From positions 1 to 64,000 of the forward strand of contig DASRRH010000003.1 of NCBI GenBank assembly GCA_035695825.1: a DNA stretch of 64,000 bases, given 5' to 3'. The notes under the pieces were generated by a model, which searched no databases, was not told the DNA's origin, and worked only from the letters and a program-made list of their open reading frames with translations. The stretch comes from JAKEFM01 sp035695825. Its GTDB lineage: Bacteria; Planctomycetota; UBA1135; JAKEFM01. The first letter of the stretch is position 1, and every line of letters begins with the position of its first letter. Shown piece by piece: positions 8,547 through 17,550 of the stretch. The position numbers were made by a program, and so were the translations under genes.

Positions 8547-8918
8547 CTACATCCCGAGGAAGTCGCGGTACCAAGCGACGAGCGCGCGCTCGGAGACCCG
8601 CGGTCGGAACACGAGTTCCTTCAATCTCGGGTACTTCTCTGCGAGGACGTCGGGGCGAGGGTAGTCGGGCAGGACGGAACGGAGGAATCCGTCGATGGCA
8701 GTGGCGGCCGGAAGCACCAAGTCCGGCTCGCGATCGTTGTTGAACCCGAGCGCGAACAACGCGCGACCGGCGAGTTCCGGCAGGTCCCAGCCCGCATTGG
8801 CCGAGATGCCCGCGAGGAAATCCCGGGCGCGGTGGCGGAGGAGGGGGAGGGACTGACCCTTGCGTGACTCGAGGGAGCAGGCGTGATGGAGCTTCTGAAG
8901 AAGGCGGGGCTCAATCAC
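8547..8918 (-). CDS. Unknown 123-residue protein, downstream partner of a Panacea-like gene (possible toxin)
   Basis: The GTG start at 8918 overlaps the stop of the upstream gene by 8 bp (GTGATTGA), so the two are almost surely translated together. The protein is mostly helical in character (LRHRARDFLAGISANAGWD, ELAGRALFALGFNND, VLAEKYPRLKELVF) and ends YRDFLGM. I recognise no family. Its small size and tight coupling to a SocA/Panacea-like gene fit the toxin half of a toxin-antitoxin pair, but that role is inferred from arrangement only. There is no signal peptide or transmembrane segment. Confidence 0.6.
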   Translation of the reverse strand: MIEPRLLQKLHHACSLESRKGQSLPLLRHRARDFLAGISANAGWDLPELAGRALFALGFNNDREPDLVLPAATAIDGFLRSVLPDYPRPDVLAEKYPRLKELVFRPRVSERALVAWYRDFLGM

Positions 8919-9477
8919 CCCAGATCGACTTCAGGTCGCGAGAGGACTCGTCCAGGAGGGTCTCCATCTCCTCGTCCTCCTCCTTCGTCGTCACGTCGAG
9001 GGCGAGGTCGAGGGATTCGCCGTTGGCTGCCGCCCTCCATGCCCTCGAGTACTCGTGAACCTCCGCCGTCAGTTGCTCAGCAGTGCGAGAGAGGGCGTGT
9101 TCCACGGCCCGCTGGACGGCCTCCACCTCGTGAGGGTCCCCATGGCGGAGCGTCGAGTAGTCGGCCTTGCTCGCCAGGCGGTACCGAACGGAGGGGAAGG
9201 GCCCAGCACGGATGCCTTCGGATCGGAGGCTCCCTTCCTGGATCAGTTCGCGGATCAGATCGTCCCCCTCGTCGATTCCCGGACCCCGAGGCATGCGGAC
9301 GATCGGCCACGGAGTGAGGAATCGGCCCGTGTCCTCGAGGAAGTACAGGTGGGCGTAGTAGAACGCCTTGAACAACCTGGTCTTTCCCTCGAAGCCTCCG
9401 GTCGGCTCCGCGCACGCGACCAGCCTCAGGACCAAGTCCTTCGCGTGGGTTCGTCCCAGGGGAGGGGAGATGCTCAT
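8911..9477 (-). CDS. Panacea/SocA-like (DUF4065-like) antitoxin-type protein
   Basis: 188 residues from an ATG at 9477; an in-frame GTG at 9498 is the alternative start. The stretch GKTRLFKAFYYAHLYF, then GRFLTPWPIVRMPRGPGID, DDLIRELIQEG and RYRLAS follows the layout of the Panacea (SocA/DUF4065) domain: a basic K-x-x-L-x-K-x-x-Y-x-A-x-L helix, a 'GP' element and a D-x-L-I-x-x-L-x-x-x-G helix. Panacea antitoxins are usually the first gene of a bicistronic pair with diverse toxins, which matches the 8-bp overlap here. The C-terminal third is acidic (KEEDEEMETLLDE). Assignment to the domain is by eye. Confidence 0.6.
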   Translation of the reverse strand: MSISPPLGRTHAKDLVLRLVACAEPTGGFEGKTRLFKAFYYAHLYFLEDTGRFLTPWPIVRMPRGPGIDEGDDLIRELIQEGSLRSEGIRAGPFPSVRYRLASKADYSTLRHGDPHEVEAVQRAVEHALSRTAEQLTAEVHEYSRAWRAAANGESLDLALDVTTKEEDEEMETLLDESSRDLKSIWGD

Positions 9478-9617
9478 GGACTTGCTTCGGTCGCTCACGG
9501 CGACGTCTTGTAGTCTTACTTCCCTCGCCCGCCAGGGAGGAGATTCTACCCGGGACTGGCCGCCGGCATCGGAAGGCGGCAGCAAGGGGGGAGTGCAGGG
9601 GTACTCCCGGGGCTTCG

Positions 9618-11387
9618 CTACTCCTCGCGGACGACCAGGGGCTTCGCGGAAGCACCGACGGCATCGAGAGTCGACTTCTCCCCCGACGGCCATCGGACCT
9701 CGAGTCGGTCGATGTTTTCGGCGGTCCCGAGACCGAAGGTCACCGCGGTCTCCCCCTGTGAAAGGAAGGAGGATCCGGTCCGGACGACCCGCTCCTCCGT
9801 CCGCCCGCCGATCGTCGCGCGGAGCACCGCGCCGAGGGCGTCGCGATTCCCTCCCTTCCCGACGAGGCGGACCTTGAGGAAGCGATGCGCCGCCGTCTCC
9901 CCGGCGCGGTCGCAACGGAAGAGGACGGCGGGCCCGCCGTTTTGCGTGATGACAAGGTCGAGGTCCCCGTCCCCGTCGAGGTCTCCCCCCGCGAGGCCGC
10001 GGCCGACGAGGGGTCGGGAGAAGGACTCGCCCGCCGCCTTCGAGGCGTCGACGAACTGGCCGCGCCCCCGGTTCCAGAAGAGCTGCGGGGGCTCGGCGTA
10101 GGAGACCTCGTTCTGGACCTTCTGGATCGTCGGCTCGATGTGGCCGTTGGCGAGGGCGAGGTCGAGGCGGCCGTCGAGGTCGTAGTCGAGGAAGGAGAGG
10201 CCGAAGGTGAGGCAGAGGAGGGTCGGCTGCGCGAGGCGGGCGGGGCCCGCGTCGTCGACGAAGGCGAGGTCGCGCTCTTCGCGGTAGAGAGAGAGGCCCT
10301 CGCGGGAGAAGTTCCCGATCGCGAGGAAGCACCCCTCTTCCCCCTCGAGCCGCACGAGGTCGATCCCCATTCCCGCCCGCGCGCGCCCCGTCGGGTCGTA
10401 GGCGATCCCGGCGGCGAGGCCGCCGTCGCGGAAGCGGCCCTGCTCGTTCACGTAGAGGAAGTTCGGCTGCGTGTCGTTCGCGACGGCGACGTCGGTCCAG
10501 CCGTCGTCGTTCACGTCGCCGAGGGCGACGCCGAGGGACTTCCCTCCGGGATTGAGGACACCCGCCTTCTCCGTCGCGTCCTCGAAGCGCCCTCCCCCGA
10601 GCCCGCGGTAGAGGCGGCAGGAGTCCCCGTCGTACAGCGCGGGGCGGGCGAAGGCCTTCGTCGTCCCGTCGAGCGTCGAGAAGACGTCCGTCTTCTCCGA
10701 CCACTTCACGTAGGCGCAGACGAAGAGGTCGAGGTTCCCGTCGCGGTCGGCGTCGAGGAAGGCCGCGGAGGTCCCCCACATCGGGTGCTCCTCGCCGTCC
10801 TTGTCCTTCCAGCGCGGGGTCGCGAGCCCGACCTCCTTCGCGCACTCGACAAACCGGCCGCCGTCGTTCCGGAAGAAGAGGGTGTCGCCGACGGCGGTCA
10901 CGACGAGCTCGGGGTCTCCGTCGGCGTCGACGTCGGCCGCCGCTCCCCCCATCCCGAAGCACTCGACGGCGAGGCCCGCCTCCTCCGTGACGTCCGCGAA
11001 CTTCCAGTCGCCGAGGTTTCGGTAGAGGCGAAGCGTCGGCCTTCGCGCGGGGGGCGAGGCGTACTCCTTCTCGTGACCGGGCCAGCGGCGGGAGTTCGTG
11101 AAGAAGAGGTCGAGGCGGCCGTCTCCGTCGTAGTCGAGGAGGACGACGCCGGGGCCCATCGTCTCGGGGAGGAGCTTCTTCCCGAACGAGCCGTTCTCGT
11201 GGACGAAGTCGACGCCGCTCTCCTTCGTGACGTCGACGTAGGCGACCGGGGGGGGCGGAGGCTCGGTCGCGGCCGCCGGCGGGAGGTACGTCGCCGGCCC
11301 CGGCTTGGGGCTAGGCGGGGGAGGCTTCTCCGAGCAGCCGGCGAGGAGCGGAAGCGCCGCGAGGAGCGGCGCGAGGGGGGATCTCAT
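9618..11387 (-). CDS. CRTAC1/ASPIC-UnbV FG-GAP lipoprotein
   Basis: 589 residues. The signal peptide ends in a lipobox (LPLLAGC), so it is probably a lipoprotein, followed by a Pro-rich linker. The body holds repeated FG-GAP calcium-binding blades (DYDGDGRLDLFF, DVDADGDPELVV, DADRDGNLDLFV, DVNDDGWTDVAV, DYDLDGRLDLAL, DLDGDGDLDLVI). The C-terminus is an ASPIC/UnbV domain (GAVLRATIGG, RTGSSFLSQGE, VTFGLGTAENIDRLEVRWPSG). The ATG at 11387 overlaps the cytochrome stop as ATGA, so translation is coupled. Such proteins form secreted beta-propellers; the function beside a multihaem cytochrome is unknown. Confidence 0.9.
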   Translation of the reverse strand: MRSPLAPLLAALPLLAGCSEKPPPPSPKPGPATYLPPAAATEPPPPPVAYVDVTKESGVDFVHENGSFGKKLLPETMGPGVVLLDYDGDGRLDLFFTNSRRWPGHEKEYASPPARRPTLRLYRNLGDWKFADVTEEAGLAVECFGMGGAAADVDADGDPELVVTAVGDTLFFRNDGGRFVECAKEVGLATPRWKDKDGEEHPMWGTSAAFLDADRDGNLDLFVCAYVKWSEKTDVFSTLDGTTKAFARPALYDGDSCRLYRGLGGGRFEDATEKAGVLNPGGKSLGVALGDVNDDGWTDVAVANDTQPNFLYVNEQGRFRDGGLAAGIAYDPTGRARAGMGIDLVRLEGEEGCFLAIGNFSREGLSLYREERDLAFVDDAGPARLAQPTLLCLTFGLSFLDYDLDGRLDLALANGHIEPTIQKVQNEVSYAEPPQLFWNRGRGQFVDASKAAGESFSRPLVGRGLAGGDLDGDGDLDLVITQNGGPAVLFRCDRAGETAAHRFLKVRLVGKGGNRDALGAVLRATIGGRTEERVVRTGSSFLSQGETAVTFGLGTAENIDRLEVRWPSGEKSTLDAVGASAKPLVVREE

Positions 11388-14218
11388 GAGTGGACGTGGA
11401 TCGGGAGGGAGTCGAAGTTGACGTCGGGGTTCCGGCGGCGGAACTCGTTCGTCCGCGCCTCCTGGTCCTCGTCGATCTGGTACTTGAGGTAGGCCTTCTC
11501 CGCCTCCTTCGCCTCGGCCTCCTTCCCGAGATTGTGGTAGCAGAGCATCCGGTGGTAGTGGGCCTCGCGGTGCTCCGGGTCGATTTCGAGGACCTTGAGG
11601 AGAGGGGTGAGCGCCTCGGCGAACTTCCGGTCGCGGTAGTAGGTCTGCCCGAGGCCGAACCAGGCGCCGCGGTCCTCGGGGAAGAACTCGAGGACGCGCT
11701 GGTAGGCCTTCGCCGCGTCCTCGAAGCGCCCTTCCTTGAAGAGGGCCTGCGCCCAGAACCAGGCGGACTGCGGGTCGCCGGGCGCGATCTCCTCGCACTT
11801 GCGGAGCATCGCGTACGCCTCGGAGAGGTTCCCCTCCTGGATCCAGACGCGCGCCTGGTTCCTAAAGCCGTCGATGCGCTTGCCGTCGAGAGCGGCGACG
11901 GCCTTGAACGCCTGGAGCGCGCCCCTCGTGTCTCCCTGGAGGAGGAGGCCGATCCCGTGGTCGTTGAAGCGCACCCAGTCCTCGGGCTTCGCGAGGGCCG
12001 CGGCCTCCGATTCCGACGACGCCTGCGGTTTCGCCTCCCCATCCGGAGAGACGACGGGGAGATGGACCGAGCTCTCCGCGATCGTCGTGACCGGAAGGTC
12101 GGGGACGGGCTTCCCCTCGTAGACGAACTCGGTGAACCGGCGCTCGAACTTTCGCCACCGAAGTGCGGCCGAGATCGTGAGGGTACGCCCCGCGAGCTCG
12201 GGCGGGATGGACACCTCGTAGCGCGCGACGTCGGCGGTCCCGGGGCCAATCACCCGGGCGAAGACGAGGGCGCGGAAGTTCTGCGGGTCGCGCCGGAAGA
12301 TCCGCTCGGAGTTCTCGTTCACGAAGACGGCCCCGTAGACGTGTGCCTTCGGGTCGAGATGGCGGTCCTCCCCGATCGCGCCGGAGCGGAAGAGCTCGCG
12401 CCCGGAGTCGTCCGTCACCCGGAAGTCGATCCAGCCCTCGTTCGAGTCGTTCGTGCCGCCCGGAAACGTGTGCCCGACGCCCTTGTTCCGGACGACGACC
12501 TGGACCTCGACCTTCTCCCCTGCGACGAGCGGGGGCTTCGTCCGGTCGAGGAGGGCGAGAGTCGCGCGTTCCGGCCAATACGCTCGGGGCCGCACTTCCC
12601 CATAGAGGTCGGGGGTGAACACCGGCGGGAACCTCCGCAGGAGGGCGAACACGTCGACCCGGAGTTTCTCGTCGCGGAGGAACTCCTCCGTCCGGCGGAT
12701 CGTGTCGCGGTCGTCCCGCACGAAGGGGAGGGCCGTGTTCACGGCGAGGAAGCGGTGGGAGCGGATCTTCCCTCCCTTCGCGGAGACGTCGCCGCGGGTC
12801 GCCTCCTCGGGGGGCATGTGGCAGTCCTGGCAGACCTTCTTCGCCGGAGGAAGGTAGAAGGTGCGCGAGGCGTTGAGCGCCACCCCCGAGTCGTGCCAGT
12901 TGTCGAACTCGTTCTGGCCGCGGAGCCAGCGGTAGTTGTTCACGGGGACGTCGAGGCTCACCTTGTGGCAGGCGGAGCAGAGCTCGCTCGTCCGGAAGAA
13001 GGGCTTCAGCATCTGCTCCTTGTGCACCGCCGGGCGCGCCTTGACGATCATGTCGTGGAGGAGGCGGCCCGGCCCTCCCTTCGAGTCCTTGAAGAGGTAG
13101 GGCTCGGGCTCCGTGTCGGGGATGTTGTAGGCGCCGTTGCCGGTGCGGCTATGGAGCCGGTCGATCTGGTGGCAGGAGAGGCAGGTCAGGCCCGCCTGGC
13201 CATGGGCGCTCTCCATGTCGAGGTCGGCCTTCGCCATGTCCCCGGGGAGCATCACGACCGGGTCGTGGCAGGAGGAGCACCACTTCGATCGGACGACGCC
13301 GTTCGTCTCCTTCCGGAGGAGCTCGACGGACTTGCGGTAGAAGGGGTTGTTGAAGGAGGAGAATCGGTGGGCCGAGTGCGACCACTGCTCGACGACGTCG
13401 GGGTGACATCGCACGCAGGTCGTCGCTCCGATTTTCTCGCGCCAGACGAATCCCTTCTCCCGGAGGTCCCGGGCCCTCCCCTCGGCATCGCCGAGGTCGT
13501 TGTTCGTTAACACGGCCGCCGGGAGGAGGCCGAGCGTCGTCGTCGTCGCGGCGGCCGGGAAGAACACCCGGTCGGCGGGAACGTCTCCGCGCGCGACGAA
13601 GGGGACGAACGGGTCGCGCGGGAGCGCGTCGTCGGCGTCCGCGGTCCACGCGCCGACGGAGGCCGTCCTCTTCGGGGCGGGTGGCTTCGTCGCGAGGTGG
13701 ACGCCGACGAGGAGGGCGACGAGGCCCGCGATCACCGTGGCGGCGGAAGCCCGCGCCCGCGGGCTCGGCTTTACCATCGAGAGGAAGCGATGGGTCAAGT
13801 AGAGCGCGGGCACGAGGAGCGCGCAGAGGAGGTGGGCGTAGAACCAGCCTCGGTTCTGGCGGCTGTTCGCCTCGGTCAGGATGTAGAGGCCCGAGAGGGC
13901 GAGCGTCGCCATTCCGGCGACGAGGGGGATTCCGCTCCAGACGACTCCCCCGTGCCGCCGCCTCCAGGCGTTCGTCAGGTGCCAGGCGACGAAGGCCGCC
14001 ATCGGGAGGAGAATCGCCATCCCGACCCAGGTGTGGGCGAGGATCATCCCCTGGTAGAACTTGGGGAGCGTGTGGGGGGGGATCGCGAGGGCCTCGAGCT
14101 CGTTCATCCCCCGGGTGGCGGCGAGGTAGAGGGTGTTCGCGAGGAGGAACGCCGCGAGCGCGAGGACGAAGCGGAGGAGCCGCTTCTGGCCGGGGGTGAG
14201 GACGCTCTTGGCGGGCAT
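11384..14218 (-). CDS. Membrane-anchored five-haem cytochrome c with TPR C-terminus
   Basis: 944 residues. Four hydrophobic helices occupy roughly residues 12-190 (for example LLRFVLALAAFLLANTLYL), resembling a cytochrome b561-like or NapC-like membrane part. The exported domain has five CxxCH haem sites: CVRCH, CSSCH, CLSCH, CSACH and CQDCH. A beta-rich region (VVRNKGVGHTFPGGTNDSNEGW) follows, then at least three TPR units near the C-terminus (FNDHGIGLLLQGDTRGALQAF, AWFGLGQTYYRDRKFAEAL). It probably moves electrons between the membrane pool and an outer partner. The coupled CRTAC1 gene downstream suggests one complex. The partner redox enzyme is not obvious. Confidence 0.9.
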   Translation of the reverse strand: MPAKSVLTPGQKRLLRFVLALAAFLLANTLYLAATRGMNELEALAIPPHTLPKFYQGMILAHTWVGMAILLPMAAFVAWHLTNAWRRRHGGVVWSGIPLVAGMATLALSGLYILTEANSRQNRGWFYAHLLCALLVPALYLTHRFLSMVKPSPRARASAATVIAGLVALLVGVHLATKPPAPKRTASVGAWTADADDALPRDPFVPFVARGDVPADRVFFPAAATTTTLGLLPAAVLTNNDLGDAEGRARDLREKGFVWREKIGATTCVRCHPDVVEQWSHSAHRFSSFNNPFYRKSVELLRKETNGVVRSKWCSSCHDPVVMLPGDMAKADLDMESAHGQAGLTCLSCHQIDRLHSRTGNGAYNIPDTEPEPYLFKDSKGGPGRLLHDMIVKARPAVHKEQMLKPFFRTSELCSACHKVSLDVPVNNYRWLRGQNEFDNWHDSGVALNASRTFYLPPAKKVCQDCHMPPEEATRGDVSAKGGKIRSHRFLAVNTALPFVRDDRDTIRRTEEFLRDEKLRVDVFALLRRFPPVFTPDLYGEVRPRAYWPERATLALLDRTKPPLVAGEKVEVQVVVRNKGVGHTFPGGTNDSNEGWIDFRVTDDSGRELFRSGAIGEDRHLDPKAHVYGAVFVNENSERIFRRDPQNFRALVFARVIGPGTADVARYEVSIPPELAGRTLTISAALRWRKFERRFTEFVYEGKPVPDLPVTTIAESSVHLPVVSPDGEAKPQASSESEAAALAKPEDWVRFNDHGIGLLLQGDTRGALQAFKAVAALDGKRIDGFRNQARVWIQEGNLSEAYAMLRKCEEIAPGDPQSAWFWAQALFKEGRFEDAAKAYQRVLEFFPEDRGAWFGLGQTYYRDRKFAEALTPLLKVLEIDPEHREAHYHRMLCYHNLGKEAEAKEAEKAYLKYQIDEDQEARTNEFRRRNPDVNFDSLPIHVHS

Positions 14219-14302
14219 CGCGCGGAGATCATAGCGGGGGGGTCGGTCCGGCCTCCGAAGGCTGGGACCGCCCCCCCTGAGCATGAACTCGCGGCGTCCC
14301 CG

Positions 14303-14445
14303 GCACACCAAGTGCTGTACCAACTCCCTCGCGGCCTCCGATTCGAGCGCCGAGGAGTAAGGTTCCAGGGACGGACGTGGTGGCGACGCGCCGCCCGATC
14401 GTCGGTTTTCCGAGCGGACGGCCCCGGACGCGTAGGTTCTACGCG
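14303..14445. promoter_or_regulatory. Inverted repeats upstream of the di-haem oxidoreductase gene
   Basis: GCAC-ACCAA-GTGC lies at 14303-14315, about 200 bp before the start at 14512. A perfect inverted repeat CGCGTAG-GTT-CTACGCG lies at 14429-14445. A motif of the same form (GCAC-GGCAA-GTGC) lies at almost the same distance before the neighbouring haloperoxidase gene, so this is a candidate shared operator. This is pattern evidence only. Confidence 0.45.
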
Positions 14446-14511
14446 CCGTCGGCTCCGGGCCGGTCCCCTCCGAACGAGTTCCCGACCCCACCGATCCAGA
14501 GGATGGCTTCC

Positions 14512-15972
14512 ATGACTCTCCGAGTCCCCGCGGTCTTTGGTCTCGCGTGTCTGCTCCCCGGCCGTGCCCTCCCCTCGCCCGGGGGCGTCCAGGTCGGGGA
14601 GACGCCGACGATCTCCACGCACCTGATCCACTCCGACATCGTCGACGGGACCGTCTTGAAGAAGGAGGCGCTCCGACTCGGACGCGTCCTCTTCGAGGCG
14701 AAGTTCAACCGGCTCGACGGGCAGGGGAGGCCCGCCGCCACGGGCAACGGGGTTCCCACCGCCCGCACCCCCGACGAACCGGCGTTCATCCGCACGTCGG
14801 GCCCCGAGGCGGGCTCCTGCTTCGCCTGCCACAACGAGCCGCGCTCGGGCGGGGGCGGGGACTTCGTGGCGAACGTCTTCGTCCTCGCCCAGGTTCTCGA
14901 CCCGGTCACCTTCTCCGTGGGTCCCGGGAGCAGCGACGAACGGAACTCCCTCGGCATGTTCGGCGCGGGGCTGATCGAGCTCCTCGGGCGGGAGATGACC
15001 TCGGACCTCCTGCAAGTCCGGGCCTCGGCGATCGCCCAGGCTCAGACCTCGGGCAGCCCGGTCACGCTCCCCCTCGACACGAAGGGGGTGAACTTCGGCT
15101 CGATCACGGGCAACCCGGACGGCAGCGTCGACGCGAGCGCGGTCGTAGGGGTGAACGCCGATCTGATCCTCCGGCCCTTCCACCAGAAAGGGGTCGTCCG
15201 GTCGATCCGGGAGTTCACCGTGAACGCGATGAACCACCACCACGGGATGCAGGCCGTGGAGCGGTTCGGAGTGGCGCAGACGGGGACGAACGACTTCGAC
15301 CAAGACGGCGCGATCGACGAGCTGACGATCGGGGACATCACGGCCGCCACCCTCTTCCAGGCGACGCTGCCGATGCCGGGACGTCGGATCCCGAGGGAAC
15401 CGGTGCGGCGGGACGCGGCCGAGCTCGGGGAGGTCCTCTTTGGGAACATCGGCTGCGCGAGCTGCCACAAGCCCGAGCTGACGCTCAACGATCCGATCTT
15501 CACGGAGCCGTACGGGCTCAATCCCGCGGGGACTTTCAACGACACGACCCAGACGGTCGGAGTCGACCTGACGAAGGCCCCTTGCGCGAAGCCCCGGCCT
15601 CGGCGCAACCCGAACGGCACGGTCACCGTGCGCGCCTTCACCGACCTAAAGCGGCACGACCTCTGCGACGCCGCCCCGATCAACAGCGAGCAGATCACGT
15701 TCTACTGCAACGAGCAGGTGGTCCAGGGGGGCGTCCCGACGAACCTGTTCCTCACCCGGAAGCTCTGGGACGTGGGGAACTCCGCCCCGTATGGGCACCG
15801 GGGAGACCTGACGACGATCACCGACGCGATCCTGATGCACGGCGGGGAAGCGCGCTCGACCCGGGACGCGTTCGTCGCGCTCACGCAGGCGGAGAGGGAC
15901 GCGATCGTCGAGTTCCTGAAGACGCTCCAGGTCCTCCCCGAGGGATCGAACGAGGAGATCCACCGCGACTAG
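14512..15972 (+). CDS. Secreted di-haem cytochrome oxidoreductase (DHOR/DUF1111, MauG-like)
   Basis: 486 residues. The ATG at 14512 was chosen over 14503 because the AGAGG ribosome-binding site at 14498-14502 is then correctly spaced. A signal peptide (MTLRVPAVFGLACLLPG) is followed by two haem motifs, CFACH and CASCH, about 210 residues apart. The second half has the NIGCASCHKPELTL and LWDVGNSAPYGHRGDLTTI segments seen in di-haem oxidoreductases of the DHOR/cytochrome c peroxidase group, then ILMHGGEA and a final IVEFLKTLQVLP. The probable role is periplasmic electron transfer or peroxidase-like oxidation. It is followed by a haloperoxidase with a similar upstream motif, so the two may act in one oxidative process. 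Confidence 0.87.
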   Translation: MTLRVPAVFGLACLLPGRALPSPGGVQVGETPTISTHLIHSDIVDGTVLKKEALRLGRVLFEAKFNRLDGQGRPAATGNGVPTARTPDEPAFIRTSGPEAGSCFACHNEPRSGGGGDFVANVFVLAQVLDPVTFSVGPGSSDERNSLGMFGAGLIELLGREMTSDLLQVRASAIAQAQTSGSPVTLPLDTKGVNFGSITGNPDGSVDASAVVGVNADLILRPFHQKGVVRSIREFTVNAMNHHHGMQAVERFGVAQTGTNDFDQDGAIDELTIGDITAATLFQATLPMPGRRIPREPVRRDAAELGEVLFGNIGCASCHKPELTLNDPIFTEPYGLNPAGTFNDTTQTVGVDLTKAPCAKPRPRRNPNGTVTVRAFTDLKRHDLCDAAPINSEQITFYCNEQVVQGGVPTNLFLTRKLWDVGNSAPYGHRGDLTTITDAILMHGGEARSTRDAFVALTQAERDAIVEFLKTLQVLPEGSNEEIHRD

Positions 15973-15996
15973 CGCCCGGCGTTCAGGACGCGTCCG

Positions 15997-16147
15997 GCAC
16001 GGCAAGTGCTCGTCTCCCGTGCGCCGCCTTGCAAGGACGGGGAGCTCGGTACTCCTCGGGGCGGCGCCGGAAAGAACGAGTAGGTCCCTGTCGTAGGAAT
16101 CCCGAGCGGGACCCGCGAAGCGCGTACTTCCTACGGGGCGGCGCCGG
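15997..16147. promoter_or_regulatory. Repeats upstream of the haloperoxidase gene
   Basis: GCAC-GGCAA-GTGC at 15997-16009 matches the motif at 14303. Two near-identical direct repeats reading GTACT-CCT-GGGGCGGCGCCGGA lie at 16049-16071 and 16123-16147. An inverted repeat, CGTAGGAA (16092-16099) with TTCCTACG (16128-16135), lies between and partly within them. No T-run follows, so a regulatory role is more likely than termination. Function is unproven. Confidence 0.45.
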
Positions 16148-16209
16148 ACGTCGTGGGGGGGGGAGCGCATCGAGGGTCCACGCCGGACGTGCCCCCCGGA
16201 GTGATTGCC

Positions 16210-17535
16210 ATGAGCCGCCTGGAGATCGCTGCCCTCGTCCTCGGAGCCCACCTCGTCGCGACGGCGCCCCCGGCTTCCGCCGCCGGGGGGAAACCCACGA
16301 AGAAGTACGCCGCGGACGTCGCGGTCGCTTGGTTCGACCTCCTCTACGATGTCACGAAGGTCGAGTCGAACTCGCCTGTCGCCGCGTCCCGCAACTTCGG
16401 GATCGCGGGGGTCGCCCTCTACGAGGCGGTCGCCCCGGGCATGGCGGACCACCTCTCCCTCGTCGGCCAGGTGAACGACCTCGCCTCCGTCCCGCAGCCC
16501 GAGGCGAACAAGTCCTACAACTGGGAGGTCGTCGCTCACGCCGCCCTCGGACGCGTGCTCGAGACCCGGTTCGCCACGGGGAGCGCGGGCTCGCGGCTCG
16601 CGATCCGGGTGATGAAGGCGCAGCTCGGGAGGCGGGTCTCCGAGAAGGTGAACGCCGCCGTCCTCGAGCGCTCGACGGACCACGGAATCGCGGTCGCCGA
16701 CGCGATCCTCGCCTGGGCGGCGACGGACGGGATCGCGACCTACAACAACTGCCCGTTCGTCCCGCCGATCGGGCCCGGCCTCTGGGTGCCCACGCCTCCG
16801 GCGTTCAATCCGAACCCGCTCCAGCCCTGCTGGGGGCAGCTCCGTCCCTTCGTCCTCGCTTCGGGGGCCGACTGCGCGCCTCCTCCCCCGACGCCCTTCT
16901 CCACGGACTCGGCCTCGCAGTTCTACGCGGAGGCGAACGAGGTCTACACGACCCAGAACGGCCTCTCGCCGGAGCAGTTGACGATCGCGCAGTACTGGGC
17001 CGACGGCCCGGGCTCGACGGGCACGCCTCCCGGACACTGGATCTCCCTCGTCGGCCAGCTCCTCGCCGCGGAGGGGGAGAACCTCGCCTTCGCGGCCGAG
17101 GCCTACGCCCGGGTCGGGATCGTCGTCGGGGACGCGTTCATCGCGTGCTGGAACACGAAGTACGTGTACAACCTCCTCCGTCCGGTGACTTACATCCAGG
17201 CGAACATCCCGGGGGCCGCGTCCTGGGTCTCCGTGATCGGGACCCCCGCCTTCCCCGAGTACACCTCCGGGCACTCCGTGCAGTCCGGCGCCGCGGCGAC
17301 GGTTCTGACCGATCTCTTCGGCGCCATCCCGTTCGCCGACAACACCCACGGGATCCACAACCCCGAGCTCAACCTCGCGCCGCGCTCCTTCAACTCGTTC
17401 GTGGACGCGGCCGACGAGGCGGCGATCTCGCGACTCTACGGCGGCATCCACTTCCGTCCCGCGATCGAGGACGGCGTGGCGCAGGGGGTGTGCATCGCCC
17501 AGACCCATCTCGCCTCGCTCCAGTTCCTCCAGTAA
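16210..17535 (+). CDS. Secreted vanadium-dependent haloperoxidase-like PAP2 protein
   Basis: 441 residues from an ATG at 16210, with GGAG seven bases upstream and a signal peptide ending ASAAGG. Three late blocks form the vanadate/phosphate pocket: KYVYNLLRPVTYI (Lys and Arg), PEYTSGHSVQSGAA (Ser-Gly-His) and AISRLYGGIHFRPAIEDG (Arg and axial His). This is the KxxxxxxRP - SGH - SRxxxxxHxxxD pattern of the PAP2/vanadium haloperoxidase superfamily, and the SGHS context is usual for the secreted bacterial haloperoxidase-like clade. It may oxidise halide or act as an acid phosphatase. No twin-arginine signal is seen. Confidence 0.88.
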   Translation: MSRLEIAALVLGAHLVATAPPASAAGGKPTKKYAADVAVAWFDLLYDVTKVESNSPVAASRNFGIAGVALYEAVAPGMADHLSLVGQVNDLASVPQPEANKSYNWEVVAHAALGRVLETRFATGSAGSRLAIRVMKAQLGRRVSEKVNAAVLERSTDHGIAVADAILAWAATDGIATYNNCPFVPPIGPGLWVPTPPAFNPNPLQPCWGQLRPFVLASGADCAPPPPTPFSTDSASQFYAEANEVYTTQNGLSPEQLTIAQYWADGPGSTGTPPGHWISLVGQLLAAEGENLAFAAEAYARVGIVVGDAFIACWNTKYVYNLLRPVTYIQANIPGAASWVSVIGTPAFPEYTSGHSVQSGAAATVLTDLFGAIPFADNTHGIHNPELNLAPRSFNSFVDAADEAAISRLYGGIHFRPAIEDGVAQGVCIAQTHLASLQFLQ

Positions 17536-17550
17536 GGATTCCGCCGCTCC

